This document shows, one piece after another, positions 15,152-23,218 of a DNA stretch of 51,541 bases. The DNA is taken from the NCBI GenBank assembly GCA_012727555.1, contig JAAYGT010000071.1:1-51541 (forward strand). Reading direction: 5' to 3'. Below the pieces are notes generated by a model. That model saw only the letters and a list, made by a program, of their open reading frames with translations, had not been told where the DNA came from and searched no databases. Numbering within the stretch: the first letter of the stretch is position 1; the number at the start of each line of letters is the position of its first letter. Source of the stretch: Alcaligenaceae bacterium (GTDB taxonomy: Bacteria; Pseudomonadota; Gammaproteobacteria; Burkholderiales; Burkholderiaceae_B). The position numbers and the translations under genes are program-made.

Positions 15152-16555
15152 ATGGCAAGCACGCTTGCGATTATCGTTTCACTTTTACTGTTGATGTATC
15201 TGGCGTATCGCGGTATCACCGTGTTGCTGCTGGCACCATTGATGGCCTTGCTGGCCGTTCTGCTGTCCGGTGAGGTGCAGTTTTTTCTGCCCATCTACTC
15301 AGAAACCTTCATGAAGGCGCTCAGCAACTATGTACTGGCCTTCCTGCCCATTTTCTTGCTGGGATCCCTGTTTGGCCAGCTGATGGCCGATTCCGGTGCG
15401 GCTCACACCATTTCGCACTGGATCATGAACAAATTGGGTCACAAGCACGCCATTGTGACCGTTGTTCTCGCCTGTGCTGTGCTGACCTACGGCGGTGTGT
15501 CGTTGTTCGTGGTGGCCTTCGCCATTTATCCAATCGCGCGAGATCTTTTCCAGACGGCAGATATTCCAAAGCGTCTGGTTCCTGCTTCGATTGCTCTGGG
15601 TTCGTTCACGTTCACCATGACGGCCATGCCCGGCACGCCGGCTATCCAGAATGCGATTCCGATCCCTTACTTTGGCACCAACGTGTTTGCAGCCCCTGGG
15701 CTGGGCCTGATTGCATCGGCCATCATGCTGTTTGGTGGCCTGTGGTGGTTGCACTCGCGCGCTGCGCGTGCAAAACTGGACGGCGAAGGCTACGGCCAGC
15801 ACCGTGAAGATGTCACGGTTTCCCAGGACGACGAGACCGATGGCCGCATGTCGGAAATGCCCATGTTTTTGGCTGTCCTGCCCCTGATTCTCGTGATCGG
15901 GGTGAACGCCGTATTCACCTATGGTGTATTTCCGAATACTGACATGAGCTTCATGACCGAGCGTTTCCCGTCGGTATCACCGCAAAAAATGGCCGGACTC
16001 TGGGCTCTGATCATCGCCCTGACGATGTCCTGCGCGGTGTTGATTGTGTCGCGTCTTGGGCACTGGTCCAATCTGCGCGAGACCGTCAACAAGGGCGTGT
16101 TCGGTTTCATGCTGCCGCTGTTCAATACGGCTTCCGAAGTCGGTTATGGTGCAGTGATTGCCAGTCTGGCAGGTTTCGTGATCATTCGTGATGCTGTCTT
16201 GAATGTGTCGCCGGGTAATCCGCTTATCTCCGAAGCCGTGGCCATGAACGTGCTTGCCGGTATCACCGGGTCATCGTCAGGCGGGTTGAGCATTGCGCTT
16301 CAAACGTTGGGCCCTGACTACCTGCGTATGGCGCAAGCGGCCGGCATCAGTCCCGATCTGTTGCACCGGGTTGCGGTGATGGCGGCCGGAGGCTTCGACA
16401 CGCTGCCCCATTGTGGCGCCATCATCACGCTGCTGGCCATCTGCCGTTTGAATCATCGTCAGTCGTATTTGAATATCGCAACAGTCACCATTGGCGTACC
16501 GCTTGTGGCCCAGGTTGTGGTGATCACACTGGGCACACTGTTTGGCAGTTTCTGA
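15152..16555 (+). CDS. GntP-family permease (gluconate/carboxylate:H+ symporter)
   Basis: A 467-residue inner-membrane protein with 12 or more hydrophobic segments spread along its length. Features resembling GntP transporters are the repeated LAFLPIFLLGSLFGQLMADSG region, the central GSFTFTMTAMPGTPAIQNAIP loop and the C-terminal GITGSSSGGLSIAL and FDTLPHCGAIITLL segments. These proteins import gluconate, hydroxy acids or related carboxylates with protons. AGGAG precedes the ATG. No catabolic enzyme lies next to it, so the substrate is unknown. It is a single gene converging on the methyltransferase. Confidence 0.83.
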   Translation: MASTLAIIVSLLLLMYLAYRGITVLLLAPLMALLAVLLSGEVQFFLPIYSETFMKALSNYVLAFLPIFLLGSLFGQLMADSGAAHTISHWIMNKLGHKHAIVTVVLACAVLTYGGVSLFVVAFAIYPIARDLFQTADIPKRLVPASIALGSFTFTMTAMPGTPAIQNAIPIPYFGTNVFAAPGLGLIASAIMLFGGLWWLHSRAARAKLDGEGYGQHREDVTVSQDDETDGRMSEMPMFLAVLPLILVIGVNAVFTYGVFPNTDMSFMTERFPSVSPQKMAGLWALIIALTMSCAVLIVSRLGHWSNLRETVNKGVFGFMLPLFNTASEVGYGAVIASLAGFVIIRDAVLNVSPGNPLISEAVAMNVLAGITGSSSGGLSIALQTLGPDYLRMAQAAGISPDLLHRVAVMAAGGFDTLPHCGAIITLLAICRLNHRQSYLNIATVTIGVPLVAQVVVITLGTLFGSF

Positions 16556-16587
16556 TCCGGACCTTTGATCCTGGCAGAGACCAGGCC

Positions 16588-17397
16588 TTACATGCGGGTA
16601 GCGCTCCAGCTGCCCGCGCCTTCAATGGTTCCCTGCATTTTTTTTCCGTCTGTGGTTCCCTGAAACCGGAACGGCCCGTTGGGCGTGTTCACGCTGAATT
16701 GGATGTTTGTGCCTGAAATACGCATGTTCATGACGGGTACAGAGCGTTCGTCCAGTGTGATGGCGACTGCCTGAACACGATTCAATTGCTGCCAGACCCG
16801 CAGCACGAAGCCTGGCCGTTCTGTGGCAGTAACCTGCCACAAGCCTTCGATATCTGCGGGTATGGTCCACATGAACACATCGTTGCCGTCCACGACATCG
16901 TGGTGTTCGGGCGTCCAGTCTTCCATATGGAAGGCATGGGAGACGATGCGGGTACCCGGTTTCAGTTTGAACAGATAAGGGCGCAGGCGCAGGTTGATTT
17001 CCGGAAACAGGTACATGCTGATCACGGTTGCCTGGCTCAGGTCGGTATCGAACAGGTTTTCTGTTTTGAAGGTGACCCGATCCGACACCCCTTGTTCTTC
17101 CGCGGCGGCGCGGGCTTCGATTGTGCGTTCGGGATCCAGGTCAACGCCGTAACCCCGGGTGCCGTGCTTGCGTGCCGCGGCGATCGGAATACGGCCATCA
17201 CCCGATCCAAGATCGATCAGGTAATCATCAGGACCGACACGGCCCAGTTCAAGCATTCGTTCGATCACCGCAGGCGGCGTCTTGATGTAGGGCACGTCGA
17301 GCGAAGGGCGGGTTTGAGCGCTGCTGCTGTGGCTGACAAGAACCATGCCAAGTGTTGCCAGGGCAGGGCGTAGCCATTTCAGCAGGGTACGGGGCAT
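16588..17397 (-). CDS. Class I SAM-dependent methyltransferase-like protein with signal peptide
   Basis: About 269 residues from ATG 17397. The N-terminus is a good export signal (MPRTLLKWLRPALATLG..., cleavage near SAQ-TRPS). The body has a Rossmann methyltransferase fold with motif I LIDLGSGDGRIP, GVDLDPERT at strand 2, and TVISMYLFPEIN, then a C-terminal beta domain (about 80 residues) ending in GTIEGAGSWSATRM. SAM is not expected in the periplasm, so either the protein is exported and does something else, or the hydrophobic start is only an anchor. An in-frame ATG at 17457 would add 20 residues ahead of the signal; no ribosome site favours either. Confidence 0.72.
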   Translation of the reverse strand: MPRTLLKWLRPALATLGMVLVSHSSSAQTRPSLDVPYIKTPPAVIERMLELGRVGPDDYLIDLGSGDGRIPIAAARKHGTRGYGVDLDPERTIEARAAAEEQGVSDRVTFKTENLFDTDLSQATVISMYLFPEINLRLRPYLFKLKPGTRIVSHAFHMEDWTPEHHDVVDGNDVFMWTIPADIEGLWQVTATERPGFVLRVWQQLNRVQAVAITLDERSVPVMNMRISGTNIQFSVNTPNGPFRFQGTTDGKKMQGTIEGAGSWSATRM

Positions 17398-17627
17398 GCA
17401 GTGTGTTGCGGGTAGTGCGTGTGTGGTGGCAGGGCAGGGGATAGGGTGTTCGTGCATAAAATGAATCAAATTTGTGCCATCAAAACGGCAAACGGGTGTA
17501 ACGATCTGGTTTTTTGAGCAAACCCAGACCTTACAACAACTGGCCCAAGGTTGCATCTGTACAATGCCGGTTGTGGCCCTGACCATCTTCATGGTTTGCG
17601 GCGTCTGGTCAACTACAGTTTTTCTTC

Positions 17628-18755
17628 ATGTTCTTCAGGAAGTCTTCCCCAAGAAAAAAAATTTCTGCCCCTGTGGCGGCCAGGCTGATTGCAGTGCTTG
17701 GTACTGCGCGGCGTTATTTACTGATTCCTGCGCTGTCCGCTGTTGTTGGCTTTGGGGTGGCTGTTGTGCTGCTCAATCCCCAGTGGGTCGCTGGCGCAAC
17801 CGCCAGACAGAAGGCCGTTCAGTTTCAGCCCGTTGACTCACTGACCGGTCAGGCTGGCACGCTCTGGTCCAGCTTGAAAGAGGGGGTGCTGACCGGGGTT
17901 CGCATGCCGGATTGGTCAAAGGATTTTGCGGTTGTAGCCTCTTCGCTGGATATCCCGGCCGTCTTTAATCAGATCTTGCCTGATCACGGGTTGCACTGGC
18001 CTGACTGGCTTTCCGTGCAGGCATTGCTTTCCCGGTTGCCGCGCCCTGGCCAGGAAGGCTTCGCACCTCGTGCTCAGGTGACGGAAGAAGGCCGGGTACA
18101 GACACAGTTTTCAAGTTGTCCGCAGTTTTTTCCTGCCGGCTACACGCCCCTTGTGCCAGGGGCCCCGGGGCTGCGCGAATTGTGTTTTTCCGCCTTCGCC
18201 ATACTGCATGGTGGTCAGACACGCACGCCCGTGTTTGTGGTGCAGCGTCTGAATCGTGCTTCTTTGATCAAGGCACGCGAGGTGTCGCGCACTGACCGTT
18301 TCTATGCCGATGCACGCTTGCCTCTGGCCGAGCGTGCCGAACTGTCCGATTACGCGGGTTCAGGCTATTCACGAGGCCATATGGCACCTGCGGCCGACAT
18401 GCCCACGCCTGAAGCCATGGCGCAAAGTTTTTCACTCGCCAACATGGTGCCGCAGAATCAGCGGCATAACGCGGGTGCCTGGAGTCGTATCGAAGATGAC
18501 ACACGCAAGTATGTCATGCGTGCCCGGGGCGATGTGTTTGTGTTCACCGGCCCCTATTATGGACACCGTAATGAACCCGCTGCAGCTGGCCGGGTTGCCG
18601 TACCCAGTCACCTGTTCAAAGTGGTGTACGATGCCACCGAAAAGCGGGCCTGGGTTCACTGGCACTGGAACAGCGACGAAACCCTGGCCGGCCCACCCAT
18701 AGCGTACGCTGAATTCGTGCGGCGCACCGGGTTGCAGTTGTTGCCCACCGATTGA
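17628..18755 (+). CDS. Membrane-anchored DNA/RNA non-specific endonuclease (NUC family)
   Basis: A 375-residue protein. One hydrophobic helix (about 30-50) should anchor it or direct export, so the catalytic domain is probably periplasmic. The C-terminal half is the NUC (Serratia nuclease-like) fold: the active-site motif appears as SRGH (248-251, His251 as base), followed by MAPAADM, and QNQRHNAGAW supplies the metal-binding asparagine. It should cut single- or double-stranded DNA and RNA with Mg2+. The middle (70-200) is not recognised. The exonuclease VII-like gene starts 24 bases after its stop on the same strand, suggesting one transcript for two nucleases. It is much longer than bare NUC enzymes (about 250 residues). 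Confidence 0.85.
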   Translation: MFFRKSSPRKKISAPVAARLIAVLGTARRYLLIPALSAVVGFGVAVVLLNPQWVAGATARQKAVQFQPVDSLTGQAGTLWSSLKEGVLTGVRMPDWSKDFAVVASSLDIPAVFNQILPDHGLHWPDWLSVQALLSRLPRPGQEGFAPRAQVTEEGRVQTQFSSCPQFFPAGYTPLVPGAPGLRELCFSAFAILHGGQTRTPVFVVQRLNRASLIKAREVSRTDRFYADARLPLAERAELSDYAGSGYSRGHMAPAADMPTPEAMAQSFSLANMVPQNQRHNAGAWSRIEDDTRKYVMRARGDVFVFTGPYYGHRNEPAAAGRVAVPSHLFKVVYDATEKRAWVHWHWNSDETLAGPPIAYAEFVRRTGLQLLPTD

Positions 18756-18779
18756 TCCGATTTTGCCAATCCCTTTACC

Positions 18780-20567
18780 ATGAGCGCCACCTATCTCGAT
18801 GTGCCTTTCAGGGAAAAAGACCAGGCCAAGGCCCTAGGTGCCCGTTGGGATCCTGCCGCGCGCAAGTGGTATGTGCCCCAAGGCAAAGATCTGGCCCCTT
18901 TTTCCGCCTGGCTTGCTGCCGCAGACGGTTCCGAAAACAATAAGGTCACGAGCCCCATTTTGCCCGGTTCTGTGCAAACCGCTCCGGTGGCGGGTGGTCT
19001 GGTCGTAGCAGGTGTTGAATCGGTCGCTCTCAGTGCCACGGCGTCCAGGCAATCCCTGTCACAACTGCTGGCTGGCGTGGCTCATGCAGTTGCCCAGGCC
19101 TTCAGTACGGGTGTCTGGATTACGGCCGAAGTCGTTCAGGTGCAGATGCGTAACGGGCATGTGTATCTGGAATTGTCTGAACGTACACCGGAAGGCGTCG
19201 TTCTGGCCTCTGCCCGGGGCATGATCTGGTCCAGTACTGCGCAGCGGATTTTGCCGGTTTTTGAAGCGGCAACGGGCGGCGGTCTGGCGCCAGGCATGAA
19301 ACTGCTGATCCGGGCCCGGCCGGTCTTCAAGCCACAGTACGGTTTCAGCCTGGAAATCGATGCCATCGATCCGGATTACACACTGGGTGAGCTCGAAGCC
19401 CGCAAACGTGAAATTCGCAGCCGGCTGATGCAGGAAGGCATTTTTGCTGCCAACAAGGCCCTGCCATTGCCCTGGGATTACACCTGCGTTCTGGTTGTTG
19501 CGCCGCAGGGTGCGGCGGGCCTGGGCGATTTCCAGGCTGAAGCCAACCGGCTTGAGCAGTTCGCGCTGTGCCGTTTCATTTATGTGCATAGCCGGTTTCA
19601 GGGTGAGGGTGCAGCCGGGGAAATCCGGCGGGCACTTGAAAATGCGCTTGAACAACACAAAGCTGGCCTTGATGCCGTCGTGATCATTCGCGGCGGAGGC
19701 GCTGCGGGTGACCTGGCTTGGCTGAACGATTATGAGCTTGCCCGAACCGTGTGCACGCTGCCCTATCCTGTGTTGACGGGCATTGGTCACGAGCGTGACT
19801 CCACGGTGCTTGATGAAGTGGCGAACCTGCGGTTTGACACGCCCAGTAAAGTGATTGCAGGTATCGAACAGGTGATCCGCAGTCGTACCCAGCAGGCACA
19901 GGCCAGTTTCGAACAGATTGCTGCCTTGGCAGGTCGTACCCTGAAGCTGGCACGTGACACGGTAGAAAGCCGCCTGGCGGCTGTTCGGTCTGGTGCGGGT
20001 GTGCAACTGGCCCAGGCGCGTGAAATCACGTCAGATACGTTTCATGCGTTGCGCCTTCAGGCCGGGCGCACCGTACAGAATGCACGGCAGGAAACCCGCA
20101 GCCTTTTGACCGAAGTGCGTCACAATGCCACCCTGACACATTCAGTTGCCCAACGTGAAGTACCCGCCCTGTTTTCCGAAATCAACGCAGAAGCGCAGTC
20201 GGCCATCACTCTGGCCCGCACACTGACCCAAACGCGCCTGCAGGCTGTCCAGGATCGCGCCCGACTCGATGTCCGGCACGGTCGTGCGCTGATTGATACC
20301 TGTTTTGGTCAGGTCGTGCAGTCTTCAAGGCAGGGTGTTGAAAATGCCCGTGCTGTTTCGACCGCCTTGTTCCGGGAAATTGCCGGTCAGGGACCGGAAA
20401 AAACCCTGGGGCGTGGCTTTGCTGTGGTGCGTTCCGGCGATGGCCGGCCGGTTACCTCGGTTGGGCAGGTGCATGAAGGTAACACGCTGAGCATTCAACT
20501 GCACGACGGCCGGGTTGCTGTGCACGCGCTCAAGGCTGACCCCCTGCCTGACAAGGCCGAATCCTGA
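18780..20567 (+). CDS. xseA: Exodeoxyribonuclease VII large subunit variant with N-terminal DUF5710-like domain
   Basis: A 595-residue protein, against about 450 for usual XseA. Residues 4-48 form a separate DUF5710-like module (YLDVPFREKDQAKALGARWD, then KWYVP). An OB-fold follows (about 75-180, SLSQLLAGVAHAVAQAF, WITAEVVQVQ), then the catalytic region with RGGGAAGDL, LTGIGHERDSTVLDEVA and TPSKVI, which align with conserved XseA motifs. After that come a long coiled-coil stretch (about 360-540) and the C-terminal LGRGFAVVRS strand region. It should degrade single-stranded DNA with XseB. Position after the NUC gene and before xseB suggests an operon. Its divergence and fused domain suggest a specialised paralogue rather than the housekeeping enzyme. 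Confidence 0.88.
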   Translation: MSATYLDVPFREKDQAKALGARWDPAARKWYVPQGKDLAPFSAWLAAADGSENNKVTSPILPGSVQTAPVAGGLVVAGVESVALSATASRQSLSQLLAGVAHAVAQAFSTGVWITAEVVQVQMRNGHVYLELSERTPEGVVLASARGMIWSSTAQRILPVFEAATGGGLAPGMKLLIRARPVFKPQYGFSLEIDAIDPDYTLGELEARKREIRSRLMQEGIFAANKALPLPWDYTCVLVVAPQGAAGLGDFQAEANRLEQFALCRFIYVHSRFQGEGAAGEIRRALENALEQHKAGLDAVVIIRGGGAAGDLAWLNDYELARTVCTLPYPVLTGIGHERDSTVLDEVANLRFDTPSKVIAGIEQVIRSRTQQAQASFEQIAALAGRTLKLARDTVESRLAAVRSGAGVQLAQAREITSDTFHALRLQAGRTVQNARQETRSLLTEVRHNATLTHSVAQREVPALFSEINAEAQSAITLARTLTQTRLQAVQDRARLDVRHGRALIDTCFGQVVQSSRQGVENARAVSTALFREIAGQGPEKTLGRGFAVVRSGDGRPVTSVGQVHEGNTLSIQLHDGRVAVHALKADPLPDKAES

Positions 20568-20610
20568 ATACCGTTGATTCATTACACTTTGAAAAAATCC
20601 AGGGAATACC

Positions 20611-20940
20611 ATGGCACAGAAAACATTCAGACAGGCCTATCAGGTCTTGCAGGATCACGCAGAAACCCTGCGTAATCAGCAGGAACCCAATATCGACGAC
20701 CTGCTGACCATTGTGAACGAATCCGTGGCGGCCTACAAAGTTTGCAGGCAGCGTATCGATGCCGTTGAAAAGGCGCTTGAACAAGCTCTGAACGGCGCGG
20801 GTGTCGATGCAGCAGACGTTCACACGACAGAACGTGGCAAACAACGTACAGCTGCCGGATCGGATGAGCCTGCTTTCAGGGGGGCGTTTCACGATGACAC
20901 AGACAGCGCCGGTGATCCAGAAAACGATATTCCGTTCTGA
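20611..20940 (+). CDS. xseB: Exodeoxyribonuclease VII small subunit with SSB-like C-terminal tip
   Basis: A 109-residue protein. Residues 3-60 resemble XseB (FRQAYQVLQDHAETLRN, a helical pair ending VEKALEQAL), the partner that coats the large-subunit coiled coil. Usual XseB is near 80 residues. This one carries an extra 45-residue, charged, probably disordered tail ending in ENDIPF. The last residues of SSB are DDDIPF, the peptide that recruits many genome-maintenance proteins. AGGGAA precedes the ATG, 43 bases after xseA. The tail suggests binding to SSB partners, which is an inference from five residues and an acidic context. Confidence 0.85.
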   Translation: MAQKTFRQAYQVLQDHAETLRNQQEPNIDDLLTIVNESVAAYKVCRQRIDAVEKALEQALNGAGVDAADVHTTERGKQRTAAGSDEPAFRGAFHDDTDSAGDPENDIPF

Positions 20941-20951
20941 AAGGCGGTTGT

Positions 20952-22142
20952 GTGAACCAGGAAACCCCATTCAGCTGGAAGAAAATAGCCGTTCCCGCTT
21001 ACGGTCCTTCCGTGCTTTTCGGTATAGGCAATGGTGCCATTTTGCCCATTGTTGCACTGACTGCCATTGACCTGGGCGCCTCTTCGGCGTTGTCGGGACT
21101 GATTGTCGCCCTGATCGGCCTGGGCTCATTGCTCAGCAACCTGCCAGGTGCGTTGGTCATTTCTCGTTTTGGTGAGCGTCGTTCCTTGCTTGGCGCATCG
21201 CTCATGAGCGTACTGGCCATGGTGTTGTGTATTCTGGCCACGGACCCCTGGGTGCTGGCGGTTGGTGTATCCATGTTTGGTGTGTCCACCTCGGTGTTCT
21301 ATCTGGCCCGGCAAACCTATCTGATCGAAATGGTGCCGTTTGAACTACGTGCCCGGGCACTGGCCACGCTGGGCGGCGCTCAGCGCATTGGCAGTTTTGC
21401 CGGACCCTTCATTTCAGCTGCGGCCATGCATGCCTTTGGCCTTGACGGTGCGTATGCGGTTGCGATCTGCGTGCTTTTCCTGGGGGGGATCATCTGTTAC
21501 TACATGCCCGAATTGCCGGTGCCTGCACGCCCTGCCGGGCATGGGCCGATGGCCAAGCCCCGGCTCACTCGTCTGGCGGTCGAGCACCGCAAGGTGTTTC
21601 TGACACTGGGCCTGGGTGCTGCCTGTGTGGCCGCCATGCGTGCCGCCCGTCAAATTGCCATTCCGCTGTGGGCTGTCAACATTGGTTTGTCGCCATCGGT
21701 TACTGCCGTGGTGTTCGGCTGTGTGTCGGCTGTCGATATGCTGGTGTTTTATCCGGCCGGCAAGATCATGGATACCTACGGGCGTGTCTGGGTCGCTTTG
21801 CCCTGTGCCTTGCTACTGGGCCTGTCGTTCATTTTCATCCCCTCGACCAGTCAGTTGTGGTCGTTCGTGATTGTGTGTTTGCTGATGGGGTTCGGCAATG
21901 GTATTGGCTCAGGGCTGGTCATGACGCTGGGTGCCGATGCCGCGCCGCGCAATGGCCGCACCGAATTCATCGGGTTATGGCGACTGATCGCCGATATCGG
22001 CAATAGCGCCGGCCCTTTCGTGGTGTCGGGTATCACCGCCTGGGTATCACTGGCTGCCGGCATTACACTGACTGGTGTGTTCGGTGTGCTGGCGGCCGGT
22101 ATTTTCTGGTGGTGTCTGCCGCATGGAAAAAGGCAGCCCTGA
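20952..22142 (+). CDS. MFS transporter
   Basis: A 396-residue protein with 12 hydrophobic helices. The loop 2-3 region SRFGERRSLLGASLMSV fits the MFS signature, and GKIMDTYGRVW in the second half is its repeat. It starts at GTG 20952, 11 bases after the xseB stop, so it may be co-transcribed with the nuclease genes, though function need not be shared. It also lies just before tcuR; in Salmonella the tricarballylate carrier TcuC is also an MFS protein, so import of tricarballylate is possible, but the sequence does not show the MHS-type features I would expect of TcuC. Substrate undetermined. Confidence 0.83.
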   Translation: MNQETPFSWKKIAVPAYGPSVLFGIGNGAILPIVALTAIDLGASSALSGLIVALIGLGSLLSNLPGALVISRFGERRSLLGASLMSVLAMVLCILATDPWVLAVGVSMFGVSTSVFYLARQTYLIEMVPFELRARALATLGGAQRIGSFAGPFISAAAMHAFGLDGAYAVAICVLFLGGIICYYMPELPVPARPAGHGPMAKPRLTRLAVEHRKVFLTLGLGAACVAAMRAARQIAIPLWAVNIGLSPSVTAVVFGCVSAVDMLVFYPAGKIMDTYGRVWVALPCALLLGLSFIFIPSTSQLWSFVIVCLLMGFGNGIGSGLVMTLGADAAPRNGRTEFIGLWRLIADIGNSAGPFVVSGITAWVSLAAGITLTGVFGVLAAGIFWWCLPHGKRQP

Positions 22143-22187
22143 GTGCTGCCAAACGTTTCTTGTTGTTGAACCTGAGCGGGGCTATTC

Positions 22188-23114
22188 GTGGAAATCCGGC
22201 AGATACGTTATTTCACCCGTGTGGTTGAGTTGGGCAGCATGGGTAAGGCGGCCCGTGATCTGGGCGTGGTCACGTCTGCACTCAGTCAGCAAATCAGCCG
22301 TCTTGAATCCGAATTGGCGACCCGACTGTTGCAACGCTCTGCCACGGGTGTGGTGCCCACCGATGCCGGCCTGGCTTTTTTCCAGCAGGCTCAACTGGCC
22401 TTGCGCCACCTCGACGAAGCATCGCGTGCTGCCCAGCAGGCACGTTTGTCCGGGCACGTCAGTGTCGGTATGGCGCCGACTACCGCATCCGTGCTTGCGC
22501 TGCCCTTGCTCAAAGCCATGCAACGTCGTTATCCCGATGTGCGTTTCCATCTGGTCGAGGCGCTGTCTGGCCATCTGGCCGCCATGCTGGCAGCACGCCA
22601 GATTGATCTGGCCGTTATTTTCAATACCCGCAGCAGCCATCGATGGTCGGTCATGCCTTTGCTTGATGAGCGTTTGTTTCTGGTGGCTGCCCAGGGGTTT
22701 GCCGGCTTCCCCGAACCGTACGGGGTACTGCTTTCAGACATTACCCAGGTTCCGCTGGCCATGCCTACCCATGTTCATGGCTTGCGTTCCTTGCTTGCAA
22801 CAGCTACCGGCCAGCGCGATCTCAGTCTGTCGGTCGTGCTTGAAGTGGATTCGCTGGCGGTGGTCATGGATGCGGTCCGTGCCGGTCTGGCAGCCACCAT
22901 CCAGCCAGGTGCGGCTTTGGCACGGTTTCCCGCTGGAACCTTCCAGCTGGCCCAGATCACTGATCCGGGTCTGGTGCGGCGCAATCAACTGGTCAGTTTG
23001 TCGGATGACGACCTGTCGCCGGCAGCACTGGCAACACGCGTGGTGTTGCGTCAGGTCGCTCGGGATCTGGTGCAGGAAGGGTTGTGGCTGGGCGCTACCG
23101 TTCACGAATCGTGA
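22188..23114 (+). CDS. tcuR: LysR-type regulator of the tricarballylate genes (TcuR-like)
   Basis: A 308-residue LysR regulator starting at GTG 22188. Residues 1-60 hold the winged helix (MEIRQIRYFTRVVELGSMGKAARDLGVV, residues 1-28, with the recognition helix around SALSQQISRLE), and residues 90-300 the effector-binding domain. It lies directly upstream of tcuA in the same direction, the position expected for the activator of tricarballylate catabolism. The 104-base gap to tcuA contains an imperfect inverted repeat (CCTCTCG...CGAGGGA, around 23164-23181) that may be its operator. The symbol rests on context, not on sequence identity. Confidence 0.78.
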   Translation: MEIRQIRYFTRVVELGSMGKAARDLGVVTSALSQQISRLESELATRLLQRSATGVVPTDAGLAFFQQAQLALRHLDEASRAAQQARLSGHVSVGMAPTTASVLALPLLKAMQRRYPDVRFHLVEALSGHLAAMLAARQIDLAVIFNTRSSHRWSVMPLLDERLFLVAAQGFAGFPEPYGVLLSDITQVPLAMPTHVHGLRSLLATATGQRDLSLSVVLEVDSLAVVMDAVRAGLAATIQPGAALARFPAGTFQLAQITDPGLVRRNQLVSLSDDDLSPAALATRVVLRQVARDLVQEGLWLGATVHES

Positions 23115-23218
23115 ATACCCCTTGTCCGTTTCGGCTCTAGTTGACGCACGGGGACTCGACTAACCTCTCGCAATTCGAGGGAGATTCTGTGGTCTCCTGT
23201 TCGCAAGTGAGAGGGAAC

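Noticed and set aside
19059-20006. Minus-strand 315-codon frame opposite xseA
   Set aside because: Antisense shadow of a clear XseA; no ribosome site or recognisable motif.
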